A stretch of 64,000 nucleotides of DNA from Shewanella baltica (GCF_900456975.1 NZ_UGYM01000002.1:2046001-2110000), one strand, 5' to 3'; positions 44,836 through 54,860 are shown, numbered from the stretch's first letter. The notes: a model not told the origin generated them from the letters alone. Translations and numbers: made by a program.

Positions 44836-46072
44836 ATTATTGAAAAGAGTGTTAGTGATTGATGAGGATAAGTTGACTGAGTATATCATGCCTGCTTATC
44901 CAGTTTTTTTTGATAGGTTATATATAGTTAAGCGTACAGAAGGTTGCTATAACAGATTTATCAATTACATTAGTGCCGAGAGCTACTTCATTAACTCCTC
45001 GTTACCACTGTTATCTATAATTAGCCTTATATCTCTAAAAGTTATAGATAGCGAAATTTATTTCTTTGAAGGTGAAAAAAACTTCTCAATAGTTGATCGT
45101 AGGATTAGATTTTCAGATATATCAAGTTTTAATAATGATATGTTTTCAGTTGACTATTTTGTCAATTATAAATATTACATTAAAAAAATTGATGAATTAA
45201 GAGTTACACCAGATGTTTGTAGTATGATGAGAAACTTTTTTACTTCTCAACAAAATCTATCGAAAATCGATTTTGACTTTCTCGCGGGTGAGAGCTTTCT
45301 AGCTACCAGTGATGTTTATTTAAGAAAGAATGATACATGTTTTGATAACATATCCTTAAAAGAGTTGGTTGCAGGGAAATTATTATATGAAGAATTCTTT
45401 AAAAATAACATTTGTCATTCGTTGGAGAACCTGAAATATAAAAGAGAGCTATTTAGTTTGGGGGTATCTATGATTTCAGGTCAATCAAGTAATCTTCAAA
45501 TAATTGATGGTTACCCTGCTATTTATAAGTTTTATTCAGCGCTATTTTTTTATATAGGGCTCGTGAAGCATTCTTTAGGGTTTATTGCTAGTGCCTTTAT
45601 GTTTTTTTTTAGGTCATTAGAAACATATTGTGATGGATTTCTTATAATGAACGGTTTGGCAAGTATAGGTGACTTTTATAATAAAAGTGGTCAGATTAAA
45701 GGTCGAGATGTGTTTTTGTTAAAAGGTCATCCTGTGAATGGCTTTGGCGCTAAATGGGGAGAAGTAATTGCAACTGCTTATGGTAATCAAATTAATTCTA
45801 AAACTAAAAACTATTTATCTGATATGAAATCACTTAGAAATAACTTTTTATTAGCTCATGGTGATTCTAAAGTGAATAATGTTGTAGTTAATAATTTTTC
45901 TACTGAAGTTCGTAATTTGATTTTTGGTTTAGAAGCTTCTTGTTCTCAAGTTAACTGCAATTGGAAACTTGTACTAACTAAAATTGAAAATGCATTTAGG
46001 CTAAATCCTTATTTGAATTTTTTTGAGTATTTAGATAATAGCAATATTTTCTCAATAAAGAATTTTAGTTAA
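44828..46072 (+). CDS. Putative HEPN-domain protein paired with DGQHR protein
   Basis: 414 residues (start 44828, or 44816 in the same frame). The N-terminal 200 residues are not recognised. The C-terminal third is helical and ends with MKSLRNNFLLAHGDSK (about residues 335-350): the R-N-x5-H form of the HEPN R-x4-6-H motif, like Apea-type HEPN proteins. HEPN domains are often metal-independent RNases in defence systems. If active, this would be an RNA-cutting effector next to a phosphorothioation system, possibly controlled by the DGQHR partner. AT-rich like its partner. Confidence 0.55.
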   Translation: MSKLLKRVLVIDEDKLTEYIMPAYPVFFDRLYIVKRTEGCYNRFINYISAESYFINSSLPLLSIISLISLKVIDSEIYFFEGEKNFSIVDRRIRFSDISSFNNDMFSVDYFVNYKYYIKKIDELRVTPDVCSMMRNFFTSQQNLSKIDFDFLAGESFLATSDVYLRKNDTCFDNISLKELVAGKLLYEEFFKNNICHSLENLKYKRELFSLGVSMISGQSSNLQIIDGYPAIYKFYSALFFYIGLVKHSLGFIASAFMFFFRSLETYCDGFLIMNGLASIGDFYNKSGQIKGRDVFLLKGHPVNGFGAKWGEVIATAYGNQINSKTKNYLSDMKSLRNNFLLAHGDSKVNNVVVNNFSTEVRNLIFGLEASCSQVNCNWKLVLTKIENAFRLNPYLNFFEYLDNSNIFSIKNFS

Positions 46073-46079
46073 GTTTAAT

Positions 46080-46115
46080 AGCCCAAATATAATACTTTTA
46101 AATTATATTTGGGCT
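46080..46115. terminator. Stem-loop between convergent dpt and dnd units
   Basis: Perfect 14-bp inverted repeat AGCCCAAATATAAT / ATTATATTTGGGCT with an eight-base loop, seven bases after the 46072 stop. No long T run follows, so call it a terminator-like hairpin. Confidence 0.6.
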
Positions 46116-46578
46116 GTAAGCTTTGATGAGTAATTTTATTAGCGAGATTTTTTATCTTACATCTTGAACTTCTTTGGTTTAATCTATCTTGACGCCAGTT
46201 CTACTGTTAATTCACTCATTTCTTTATTAAATATTATTTAATTTAGTCCTTTTTTTAACGCTACCACCTCTAATATTAACTTAATTATCTTTGTGGGTTC
46301 TAAATTCTCTAAGTGAAATTTATATACTAGTCGCAGTGAGCTTCTTATGGCTAATCTTGAAAGTATTTACTATTGAAACTTTATAAACTATTTTAATATA
46401 ACCCAGCTTTAATTTTTATTTAAAGAAAGAGGTAAATTATTGAGTGGGAAGTCGATCTAGTTATTTTTATAAAACTAAAAATATAATTCTGGTATTAGTC
46501 AGAAACATTGTTTTATGTTTTTTCATCCTTGTTTAAGAATTTAAATGCGTATTATACAGTTAACACGCATTTTTATAT
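46116..46578. other. AT-rich gap between convergent units
   Basis: About 460 very AT-rich bases between the HEPN gene and dndE, both of which point into it. No gene seen. Confidence 0.5.
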
Positions 46579-46926
46579 CTAAATATTGTCAGATAATTGT
46601 AATAGTCGTGTATGATTTCTTAACGAAGCCACACCATCTGCCACATGTGCTGCCCAAGCTTGCTGCAATTGTTTGGCATCTTGGTTTGGGTAATACATTT
46701 TTAGAAGCAATTCTGTAAGCTCCGCGGTATCGCCTAACCAAGTGATTTTATCCAGCACTAAGCTGCCATTAAGCTTTGCTTCCGTGCCAGCATAGCGGAA
46801 ATCAGACTCAATTGAGCGAAAAAAGGCAATTCTGGCTGAGACATTGGGTGTTACCCCAGTATTGGCCTTTAGCTTTTTCAAATGCTCTTCAGTGGTCTGA
46901 GTAAGGTTCATACGATTGGGTAGCAT
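46579..46926 (-). CDS. dndE: DndE, DNA phosphorothioation
   Basis: 115 residues, beginning MLPNRMNLTQTTEEHLKKLKANTGVTPN, the DndE pattern (a ribbon-helix-helix-like small protein that tetramerises and binds nicked DNA). Required with DndC and DndD to put sulfur on the DNA backbone. Length is normal for the family. Overlaps dndD by one base; last gene of dndBCDE. Confidence 0.9.
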   Translation of the reverse strand: MLPNRMNLTQTTEEHLKKLKANTGVTPNVSARIAFFRSIESDFRYAGTEAKLNGSLVLDKITWLGDTAELTELLLKMYYPNQDAKQLQQAWAAHVADGVASLRNHTRLLQLSDNI

Positions 46927-48941
46927 TAGATGGCCTCCTTGATTTGTTGTCCCCAGAAATAACCTTCAACCACTTTCGAGGATTTGGTGGCACTGTCGAA
47001 ACTAATTTCAAAACGATGGGAAATATCGTCTTTTAGACTGTCGACATAGGACTCATCAATCTCGGTATCGGTTGAGAGGATAACCACTTGATGGCTGGCT
47101 TCAGGGAAGTAATGTTCAACCAATTTATCTCTGTGTTTGGAGTCCAATCTACCCAGTGGGGTATCGATAATGACTGGCAGATTTCTGCCTGAGGTTTTAC
47201 CAAGAGCCTCAAGAATAGAGATAGCATAAATTTGCTTCTCTCCTGCCGACATAGCTTTACGGTTCAAAACGTTACCATTGTCATCAATCAATTCCACATC
47301 AAATGATGTTGGGTTGATGGATGCTCGGTAATGCAGATCTTCTTTACGAGCCAGGCGCTGGTAAGAGCCGAGAAATTCTTTCTCTAGTTGTGCAACACGC
47401 AGTGCTGTGAGCTTTTTTGCAAACGCATCAAGCATCATCAGAGTATTTTGGGCATTTTCAACCCCCTCGGCGGCATTGGTTTGCGCCGTATGTTTTTCAT
47501 GTAATTTCTGGATCTTACGGTTTATGTCCTGCGCTTCACGGAGCGCTTGTTTAGCCTCATTAAGCACATTGCTGTAGTCCATCACGAGCTTTTGCTTTTG
47601 TTTATCAAGCTCACGCACTTGATTAAATAAGCCTTCAACTTGTTCCTGTGCTGGCGCTCTTGCGATGTTGGCTGCCGTTTGTGCTAGCTCTTCTTCAAGT
47701 TCGCAAAGACGTGCACGAGCTTGCGCAAAGCGACCATAAGAGGCTTTGGCTTCACTATTCACTTGAATATCTAGCTCCCTGAATTGCCGCTCAGAAACAT
47801 CAAACAGTAATTTATCGTTAGGGATATGCGACTGGTAATCAGAAAAACAGTCATGAATGGCCGCCATCGCTACGGGGGCTGATGCATTCAAGTCAAAACT
47901 CAAGCGGCCTTTTAATGTGTCAAGGAAACCTTTAAGCTCTTCTGTAAAGTGCAACTGCTGCTTTTGCTTTTGCTCAACCTCTAATTGTGACAGTAAAGCT
48001 GCAACCGCATAGGGGGCGAGTGCTATCGGTAGTGTCGATTCCATCTCATGGCGAATGAGTTTTTCAAGTTCAGCTTTTTCCTTTATCAGAAAGTCAGCTT
48101 TGCTTTGCTCTGCTTCGCGGGAATTTGCCCATGCGCCGCCTTGGCTTGAAAGCTTATCTTCTTTTGCCAAAATATCGGTTTGTATCGAGGTAATTTGGAC
48201 TTTTATCTGGTCAGCAATATGACGTAGTTTTTCGCTACGTGCTTTATGTGCTTCACAAGTTTCTTCAAGCGTTTTTAACTCTGCATGGACACTTTGAGCT
48301 GCACCTTCAACACCTTTTCGTTTTAGAAAAATGCCAAGATCACTTTTTAGTTTGCCAATAACATCCAAGCCCAGTAGACGACGAACAGCGGTTTGCAGTA
48401 CTTCACCTGATTCATCTTCGGCAAGTTCTGCAATTTTTTCACCATCGAAGAAGAAGAGATCTGCGATACCAGTGGGAATGAGTTCATTTAAAAAACCCTG
48501 ACATTGGTCATAGCTCAGCTCGGAAAGGGCAGTACCATCTTTTTCTAGTGTTAACTTATCTTTCTGACCTTTTTTCCAACCACGGATGATCTTGTAGGTG
48601 TGTGCACTTCCTTGCTGGTTATAGATAAACTCTAACTCAATGTTTGCTCTATCTGACTGGCTGCCAGCGTTACTGGCCTTGTGAATGAGCTCACCTAGTT
48701 GGTTGATATAGTCTGGCCCGGAAAGATTCTTTCCTAGTGCTTGGCGTCCATATAGCGCCAAACGAATAGCCGTTAATATTGAGGTTTTGCCGGCACCATT
48801 GAGACCGCCAAAAAGGACGATAGGGCGATGATGTTGGGCACTGCCAGAAGTCCCAATTTTTTTACTTCTTGGGGCAAGGTCAATTTCCTGGGTTCCACGA
48901 AAGACTCGGAAATTGTTAAGTGTTAAACGTGTAATAATCAT
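46926..48941 (-). CDS. dndD: DndD, SMC/Rad50-like ATPase
   Basis: 671 residues from MIITRLTLNNFRVF (ATG 48941, AAGG upstream; an upstream in-frame ATG at 48962 lies inside dndC). Walker A FGGLNGAGKTSILTAIR (about 45-60), long coiled coils (about 220-330 and 400-520), and C-terminal signature MSAGEKQIYAISILEALG with Walker B LPVIIDTPLGRLDSKHRDK. DndD provides ATPase/nicking activity for phosphorothioation. Overlaps dndC end only by the longer start; otherwise seven bases apart. Confidence 0.93.
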   Translation of the reverse strand: MIITRLTLNNFRVFRGTQEIDLAPRSKKIGTSGSAQHHRPIVLFGGLNGAGKTSILTAIRLALYGRQALGKNLSGPDYINQLGELIHKASNAGSQSDRANIELEFIYNQQGSAHTYKIIRGWKKGQKDKLTLEKDGTALSELSYDQCQGFLNELIPTGIADLFFFDGEKIAELAEDESGEVLQTAVRRLLGLDVIGKLKSDLGIFLKRKGVEGAAQSVHAELKTLEETCEAHKARSEKLRHIADQIKVQITSIQTDILAKEDKLSSQGGAWANSREAEQSKADFLIKEKAELEKLIRHEMESTLPIALAPYAVAALLSQLEVEQKQKQQLHFTEELKGFLDTLKGRLSFDLNASAPVAMAAIHDCFSDYQSHIPNDKLLFDVSERQFRELDIQVNSEAKASYGRFAQARARLCELEEELAQTAANIARAPAQEQVEGLFNQVRELDKQKQKLVMDYSNVLNEAKQALREAQDINRKIQKLHEKHTAQTNAAEGVENAQNTLMMLDAFAKKLTALRVAQLEKEFLGSYQRLARKEDLHYRASINPTSFDVELIDDNGNVLNRKAMSAGEKQIYAISILEALGKTSGRNLPVIIDTPLGRLDSKHRDKLVEHYFPEASHQVVILSTDTEIDESYVDSLKDDISHRFEISFDSATKSSKVVEGYFWGQQIKEAI

Positions 48942-48948
48942 AAAAACC

Positions 48949-50580
48949 TTAAAACTCTTCACTTAACAATCGGTCAAGATCGGTTAGTTCTTTGTTGTAT
49001 TCGTCCATCTGCTCTTTATACAAATCCAACTCTATGCGGCTTTGTACATTGGTATGTTTGACTTTGATATTTTCAAGGCTACCCCAGTCTTGCTTGAGAA
49101 TGCTCGCAAGCTTGTCAAACACGCCAATACGACGGCTTAGACCATCAAGGGATACTTCCATTTCGATTAATTTCATTACCATTTCTGGTGATACATTGAA
49201 CTCTTGACTTAAATCATTAACCAGTCTTGCTTCGACTTTTCCAAAAGAGGCGCTGTCATCAATAACCCAATCGAGGTCATAGCCATACACTTCTCGAAAG
49301 ATTTGCGGCAGGCTATCGTTCCAATCTGGCTCGTTCGGGTCTCTTAACCAATGCTGCCGAATAGCATGTAATTCAGGTACGGTGATAAGCTCAATCTCGC
49401 GACCTTCTTTTTTGAATTGCTTATCCAGTTGAAGCAGTTGTTGTAGCCATTCTTGACGGTATTTTAGCCAATATGGCCCAGGGACATGCTTACGTTCAAC
49501 ATTGATATCTTCCCCTTCTTTGGCGTATTGGTAGCTCACTTTTCCGCTTCGGCGTTTGTAGTTGCGGTATATATCCTTGTTTTCAGGAACAGAGGTTTGA
49601 GCAAGAAGATCTCTGAATTTTAGTAATGGTTCCATCCATGTTTCACCATTCAAAATAAGGCTTTCCATTGCCCTGTCGCGAGTAACAACAGTACAAGTCC
49701 AGCAGCCAAAACGAGAATTACCACATGAAGGAGTTGTTTCGTCAATAACCATAGGGCATTCACCTTGGCCAGAAGAATCCTTATAAAGGTTCCAAAGGGT
49801 TAGGTTTTTGCTGCCCCAAGGATTTTCCCACTCTAACTCATAATCATCGCGCCAAATATTTTTGATGCCGTAGGCCGTTTCCTTCGACTCTAGACTACAC
49901 ATACGGAGTATTTTCCAGACATCATCCACACCCCAAGTATCGATGGGCGTATAAATGAAGGCGTTGGCTAATGTCGTGTGTCGCGCGAGGCGTGAACCAT
50001 CAATTTTATGTTTGGCAATAACTTGAGCACGGGAAGCGCTCTCCTGGCTACGAGAGCCTAATACCACTATTACTTCATCATATTTGGATACGGTTTCTTT
50101 AATGAAATCACTGACAGGATCAATCTTCATCCGTTCAGTACACCAGCGAAAACTACGGGTTGGTGCAGGATAACCTTTGCCTAGCAGGTTAACCCAGAAA
50201 GTCGCTTCTGTTTTTGGCGTCACCTTGTGCACAGTAATAGGTAATTGGTCCAGTTTGGCACCTTTACCTATGGCTTCCAAAGAATTGGAAATGTGATTCA
50301 CTACTACTGGCGTTTCAACCAGAGTGTCTGAAGACACAACAAAAATGGGCTTAGTGCGTTGTTCTTTGTCTAAACCTTGTAATGCCATATAAACCAATGA
50401 CATTACAGCCGATGAGTCTTTTCCACCACTGTAGCCAATTACCCAAGGTCTTTTATCTGCGAGGTAAACTCTTTGTACATCGGCGATATAATGGCTTAGT
50501 TTGTTATTGGCGAAGGTTTCTTGGCTAATAAAATTCTGGTATTCCTCTGGGAGATCATCAGAGAGTATTGTAATGCTCAT
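48949..50580 (-). CDS. dndC: DndC, PAPS-reductase-like sulfurtransferase
   Basis: 543 residues. PP-loop YSGGKDSSAVMSLVYMAL (about 49-66) binds ATP; the cysteine group CGNSRFGCWTCTVV (about 287-300) plus an upstream RWCTERMK holds the 4Fe-4S cluster known in DndC. It activates DNA and passes on sulfur from a cysteine desulfurase. No dndA lies nearby, so a housekeeping IscS would have to supply sulfur, as known in some enterobacteria. Start overlaps the dndB stop by four bases. Confidence 0.94.
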   Translation of the reverse strand: MSITILSDDLPEEYQNFISQETFANNKLSHYIADVQRVYLADKRPWVIGYSGGKDSSAVMSLVYMALQGLDKEQRTKPIFVVSSDTLVETPVVVNHISNSLEAIGKGAKLDQLPITVHKVTPKTEATFWVNLLGKGYPAPTRSFRWCTERMKIDPVSDFIKETVSKYDEVIVVLGSRSQESASRAQVIAKHKIDGSRLARHTTLANAFIYTPIDTWGVDDVWKILRMCSLESKETAYGIKNIWRDDYELEWENPWGSKNLTLWNLYKDSSGQGECPMVIDETTPSCGNSRFGCWTCTVVTRDRAMESLILNGETWMEPLLKFRDLLAQTSVPENKDIYRNYKRRSGKVSYQYAKEGEDINVERKHVPGPYWLKYRQEWLQQLLQLDKQFKKEGREIELITVPELHAIRQHWLRDPNEPDWNDSLPQIFREVYGYDLDWVIDDSASFGKVEARLVNDLSQEFNVSPEMVMKLIEMEVSLDGLSRRIGVFDKLASILKQDWGSLENIKVKHTNVQSRIELDLYKEQMDEYNKELTDLDRLLSEEF

Positions 50581-51677
50581 TTATTTACCTGTTTTTCCAG
50601 TATTTTTTCTTCAGGTGTAAGAGGAAGTGAAAGGTGCAGCTTGAGGGCATTACACGTTAACTGGATACATGAGTTCGTTTTACTGAGTTTACCATGAAGC
50701 ATTGCGCGTTTGATCCATTCTGGATTTGTTTTTTCCCAGTTGACAGATTTTAATGCAGGTAATTTTACTTGCCATTCTTGAGGGTGCTCGCACAGTAAGG
50801 CGTGACCCATTTGGCCTATAGCATGTAAGCCTACTCCGTGAGCGTGTAAATATTGCTGACGAAGTTGGGCTGGTGAAACTTCTTTCTGTTGCACCAATTG
50901 CCAGTCCTTCATGTGTTCATTCACTTTTGACCAGAACTCTTCGGCCAATTGTTGCTCTTTATCATTAAAACCATCTTTGGGGCCTTTCCCCAATAAGGCC
51001 CGGGTTGCTTGCTTGATACTGCTAAGAGTAAATAGCTTATTGGACTTTGGCGAGATATTGGATTTCTCCATTTCTGTTAGCCCTTTGAAAGGAAGACACT
51101 CTGAGGCAAGGTATCTGGCTAATGCGGAGCTTTCATCCCTATGGTCGTACAAAGTTCCTAAAGAGGGACTGGGTTTAACCGCATATTTGTTCAAGTCAGC
51201 AAACATTTGCTGACTTCGATTCAATCCTTCATCGACGTAGAATAATACGGCAATGTTGTCCTGCCCAAGATCTGGATTTTCTTCTAACGCTTCTTCGATG
51301 GCTTTGCGTCTATGTTGACCATCATTAATAAGAATTTGCGCATCCATGGGAATTTTTAACTGTCCTAAATTTGGAGCGGCTAAGGTTTCCTCAAAGGAGA
51401 TGTGTACGCCAACGGAAGCGGTAAGCGCTGAAAATACATAATCTTTTGGATTTTCTAATAAATATCTCACCATTTCCGGAATACGAGTTTTATTGAGTGT
51501 GCGTTGTGCACGTAGCTCAGGTGGGACATCGGATTCGTTATAACTAAATATTTTAGGAATAATCCGTAGCGGGCAAGTTGCTATGTAAAATGGTCGGCCA
51601 GCCTGCATTCCTCTTACAGCTGGAAATGAATAGCAATAGCCTGAGTCGGAGTCAATCATGTGAAGTATGCCATACAA
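50577..51677 (-). CDS. dndB: DndB, regulator of the dnd operon
   Basis: 366 residues (an ATG at 51659 giving 360 is equally likely). YSFPAVRGMQAGRPFYIA at the N-terminus and AQILINDGQHRRKAIEEAL (DGQHR, about 110-128) define DndB. In characterised systems DndB represses the dnd promoter. A perfect 20-bp palindrome lies 19 bp upstream of the start, a natural operator for autoregulation. First gene of dndBCDE. Confidence 0.92.
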   Translation of the reverse strand: MYGILHMIDSDSGYCYSFPAVRGMQAGRPFYIATCPLRIIPKIFSYNESDVPPELRAQRTLNKTRIPEMVRYLLENPKDYVFSALTASVGVHISFEETLAAPNLGQLKIPMDAQILINDGQHRRKAIEEALEENPDLGQDNIAVLFYVDEGLNRSQQMFADLNKYAVKPSPSLGTLYDHRDESSALARYLASECLPFKGLTEMEKSNISPKSNKLFTLSSIKQATRALLGKGPKDGFNDKEQQLAEEFWSKVNEHMKDWQLVQQKEVSPAQLRQQYLHAHGVGLHAIGQMGHALLCEHPQEWQVKLPALKSVNWEKTNPEWIKRAMLHGKLSKTNSCIQLTCNALKLHLSLPLTPEEKILEKQVNK

Positions 51678-51695
51678 CTAATTAATGACGTAATA

Positions 51696-51715
51696 GTATG
51701 TCATTAATGACATAC
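51696..51715. promoter_or_regulatory. 20-bp palindrome at the dndB promoter
   Basis: GTATGTCATTAATGACATAC, perfect two-fold symmetry, with a further partial copy (ATTAATGACG) at 51681-51690. It fills the 57-bp gap between the methyltransferase stop and the dndB start. Likely operator for DndB or another regulator. Confidence 0.7.
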
Positions 51716-51734
51716 CTTGCAATTTAAAAGTAAT

Positions 51735-53801
51735 TTAAGTGACACTGAGTTTGTTATTTTCAATTGTACAGGCAGCATGGGTTGATACGATTTGAAACCC
51801 CTGAATACGCTTAGATGTTTCGCTAAGTGCTTGTTCAAATTCGGCTCTTGTCATTAAGGTTTCTTCGGTGTTTGTCGTTCCAAGTAGTTTTGCTAGACGT
51901 TTATCAAAGCTTTGCTGCTTTTGAAAATGATTGCTGTGTTGGTGGATATACAGTGAGCGATTTAACAAAGGTGGTCGCTTGGCTTCATTGATGTAGTCAA
52001 AAAAGTCGATTACCTGCTCGGCCATTTTTATTTTCACGCGTTCCCTTAAAAAGGGGACTGATTTTTCAAAGTCATCATAACCTGTGAGCGTGAGCTTGCC
52101 TGAGGTGATATGGATTTTGATCAGGTCAATGTCGTCTAATTCACCATATAGCTGCAGCCCAGCACCAACATAAACCCTGAGGAGTAACGGTAGGGCAGTG
52201 ATATGGGTTTTGTGCAGGATTAACGAGTGTCCAATGTTGAGTAATGAGGCGGGTAAGCGCTGATGTGCTTCATTACAGTCTTGCTCAATCGCCGCTGTAT
52301 CAGCAATTTTGAACAACAGCTCTGAGGCTTGTCTTAGCGCGGTTTGGTGTTCGCCAAAAAACACCTTGATATCACGCTTTATATTTTCGGGTAGCTGAGT
52401 ATAGGGTTTGCGTTTTTCAAATTGGGCCATCGCAAAAAACAGCAGCAGGTCTTGGGTGCGTTGCTCTACTGCTTGGTCGTATTCTTCTCTGCCTTGGATC
52501 TCTAGCAGGATTCGAAGGGCCTTAGCTGGTGTGCCGGCGATGGTTTTAAGGTCTGTAAATGGTTCAAATTCATCCTCTTGGGGCAGCCTGCCAAGATCGA
52601 GTACCGTTTGCCAAAATGCAGCAAATAACGCTTGGTGTTTGGCAACTAAAAGACGTGCTTTATCACCTTGGGTAATGCTCCGAGGGCTGGAGAGTTGCTT
52701 CCATTGTTGGTTACGGCGATAACGGCGAGATAAAAATTGTTGTTCTTCAGCCTTATCTTTAAAAATGTAAAAAATGCCAGGCGCGATTGCGGTGGCGCTT
52801 TCGTCTAAACTACGCTCGATAAAGGATTTAATTTCAGCTTGTTGATAGTACTTTTGGAAGGTGTTACGGCTGGTGATGACGCCATCTTTGTAGGGCGTAA
52901 ATTGAGCAATAAACTCATCATTGGCAAGCATGACACTGACAACCAGAAGCTTTTCAGTTAATTCCCAAGCCCCGATTAAAGCCTCTAAGCGTTCGTGTTT
53001 ATCCTCAATGACATTGAGTACAAACCCAAGGTTGACGATTGCGGCTGACGTTTTTTCACCTTCAGGAAAATGATTTGGGTCCCAACCTAATGCATCTAAG
53101 CCATGGCATTGTAGCTCACGAAGATCGTCGCCCCGTCCGCAGCCGTAATCGAATAGTGAGTAATTGTCGTTAAAAAATCCGTGTTTTGCTAATGATTTCA
53201 TCGGAGATGAAAGTGAATGGCGTACCAATGCGGTTTTATGGCGGTCGATGTCGTGTTGATCAGTTTCGGGCAACATTGAGGCCCTAAATAATCGTCCATC
53301 CATTAATACGTAACCATGTTTGGTTATGTGCGCTTCCCAAGAGCTCTTAAATCCAATAAGCCGCGTGTTTTCATATAAACCTGCTGTTTCCCCTTCAACT
53401 GTAATCATCTTAAAGGTGTTGTAATGCGGGTTATCCGCTAACACCATGAGTTCTTTACGGTGCAGGATCGGTGGATTGTCAGAATCACTATAGTCAACCA
53501 CTCTGTGACTGAGTTTACCCAAGTCAACACTGATACTTGAGTTGAGTGCGGGATAGGCATCAGTGTAAAAACTGGGGTAATTGAGCAGTGATAGCGCAAA
53601 TTGGCGCCTTGAAAGTTTGATGATGTTCCATGCGTTATTATCGATTTTAAGCGCATTCGCAACGGCCAAGGCAAACTGATAGAGCTGGGCGTTTTCAATC
53701 GCAAGCGTATCTCGATGTAAGTAAATGGCTTCGGGGAGTTTTTTGCCCACAGATAAGGCTTCGACATCCTGTAAAAACGCGGTTGATGTTATCATTTTCA
53801 C
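51735..53801 (-). CDS. Phosphorothioation-associated putative methyltransferase
   Basis: 688 residues. SAM-binding motif I is SLFDYGCGRGDDLRELQ (about 215-231) followed by LDALGWDPNHFPEG; KLLVVSVML and the downstream segments complete a Rossmann methyltransferase in the middle of the protein. A family of this size is a regular neighbour of dnd genes (TIGR04096, 'dnd-related methyltransferase'); target not known, possibly the same DNA sites. One base after the upstream small gene and 57 bp before dndB. Confidence 0.82.
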   Translation of the reverse strand: MKMITSTAFLQDVEALSVGKKLPEAIYLHRDTLAIENAQLYQFALAVANALKIDNNAWNIIKLSRRQFALSLLNYPSFYTDAYPALNSSISVDLGKLSHRVVDYSDSDNPPILHRKELMVLADNPHYNTFKMITVEGETAGLYENTRLIGFKSSWEAHITKHGYVLMDGRLFRASMLPETDQHDIDRHKTALVRHSLSSPMKSLAKHGFFNDNYSLFDYGCGRGDDLRELQCHGLDALGWDPNHFPEGEKTSAAIVNLGFVLNVIEDKHERLEALIGAWELTEKLLVVSVMLANDEFIAQFTPYKDGVITSRNTFQKYYQQAEIKSFIERSLDESATAIAPGIFYIFKDKAEEQQFLSRRYRRNQQWKQLSSPRSITQGDKARLLVAKHQALFAAFWQTVLDLGRLPQEDEFEPFTDLKTIAGTPAKALRILLEIQGREEYDQAVEQRTQDLLLFFAMAQFEKRKPYTQLPENIKRDIKVFFGEHQTALRQASELLFKIADTAAIEQDCNEAHQRLPASLLNIGHSLILHKTHITALPLLLRVYVGAGLQLYGELDDIDLIKIHITSGKLTLTGYDDFEKSVPFLRERVKIKMAEQVIDFFDYINEAKRPPLLNRSLYIHQHSNHFQKQQSFDKRLAKLLGTTNTEETLMTRAEFEQALSETSKRIQGFQIVSTHAACTIENNKLSVT

Positions 53802-53802
53802 C

Positions 53803-54354
53803 TCATTTTTTGGGGAGTGTTATTAGGGCGTTTAGGGGGAGTCTTTTAGGTATGCGCCTGTTATTAATCGTATTCAACCAAACAATTTGCGAGCTGTTTT
53901 CTGGGCCAATACTAATGTGGATGGGTTTGTCATCGCCATAATAATAGAGTCGATCAAAGGGTAAATAGCTCGCGGCCCAAATTGCAACAGCTTGCGATGA
54001 GGTGTTGTTTACCAGTAAATCAATTGCTGCACCGAGGCGAGGGCAGATAGGCTTGCCCTTGGTATTACGCTCATAGGCGGCATGTTGGTCTAACGTTGGG
54101 GCGATTCTTGGGGAAGCATTTTGGCGGATTAAACTTCTAAGTTGTTGCCCACAAAATCCAAACGTGAGTTGTACTGGGCCAAAGTGGTTTGTGATAGGGT
54201 CGAGTATTTCTTGTGCGAGCTTTTTGTAGGCTTCCCAGCTTTGTGGCTCAATGGGAAGATTAGGGCATTGGGTGTTTTGCCATGTTTCACCGCAGTGGAA
54301 CATGTCTTCAAACTTATAATGCTGACTACAATATTCCTTAAGTGCTGCGGTCAT
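53803..54354 (-). CDS. Small dnd-linked protein, peptidase M15-like fold
   Basis: 183 residues: LTFGFCGQQLRSLIRQN then GKPICPRLGAAIDLLV, which echo the 'G.R....' and 'S.H..G.A.D' signatures of M15-type hydrolases, but the first zinc His is missing (PICPRLGAAID), so catalysis of that kind is doubtful. Often found before the dnd methyltransferase gene, to my recollection. First gene of the minus-strand unit running to dndE. Function unknown. Confidence 0.55.
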   Translation of the reverse strand: MTAALKEYCSQHYKFEDMFHCGETWQNTQCPNLPIEPQSWEAYKKLAQEILDPITNHFGPVQLTFGFCGQQLRSLIRQNASPRIAPTLDQHAAYERNTKGKPICPRLGAAIDLLVNNTSSQAVAIWAASYLPFDRLYYYGDDKPIHISIGPENSSQIVWLNTINNRRIPKRLPLNALITLPKK

Positions 54355-54860
54355 CTTTAGTCTTATCGTCTTTTTTCAGATAATTGGTAGAAGTAAGCAT
54401 TGCCGACTTTTTTGAAGACTAATACTCCAGATTCTCGTCTATGCATCAACTCACACGATCTTATCTTAAGACGTTTACATGTATCTGTGCTATTGAACCA
54501 ATTATTCATAGGTAAGCCTGTGTTCGGTGTTCCAATGATTTGCTGTTTCCCCTAGCTGCAGATATCAAAGCGATGATCTACCATGAGTTTCTTTGCGAAT
54601 ATGCTCGTTCAGGCTTAAGCTGTCAATTGGACTTTTTCAAAAATTGAAAACATCTCTTTTAATTTTGACAACGGTGCATGTCGCTTTTTCATGGACCGTT
54701 TTTATGCGTATTTTCCTGGTTGGGATGTGCCGAAAAATTAATGAATTATAGGTTTATCACTCAAAATCACATATTTTCACAAAACAATCACATCTCTATC
54801 ACTTCCGACTTTTTGACGCTCAATTTATGCTTTATCTCGAATTAATCAATGGAGATAAAC
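54355..54860. other. Intergenic, divergent promoters
   Basis: About 500 bases between the dnd-linked gene (minus) and the small Asn-rich genes (plus). No open frame of interest; presumably holds both promoters. Confidence 0.4.
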
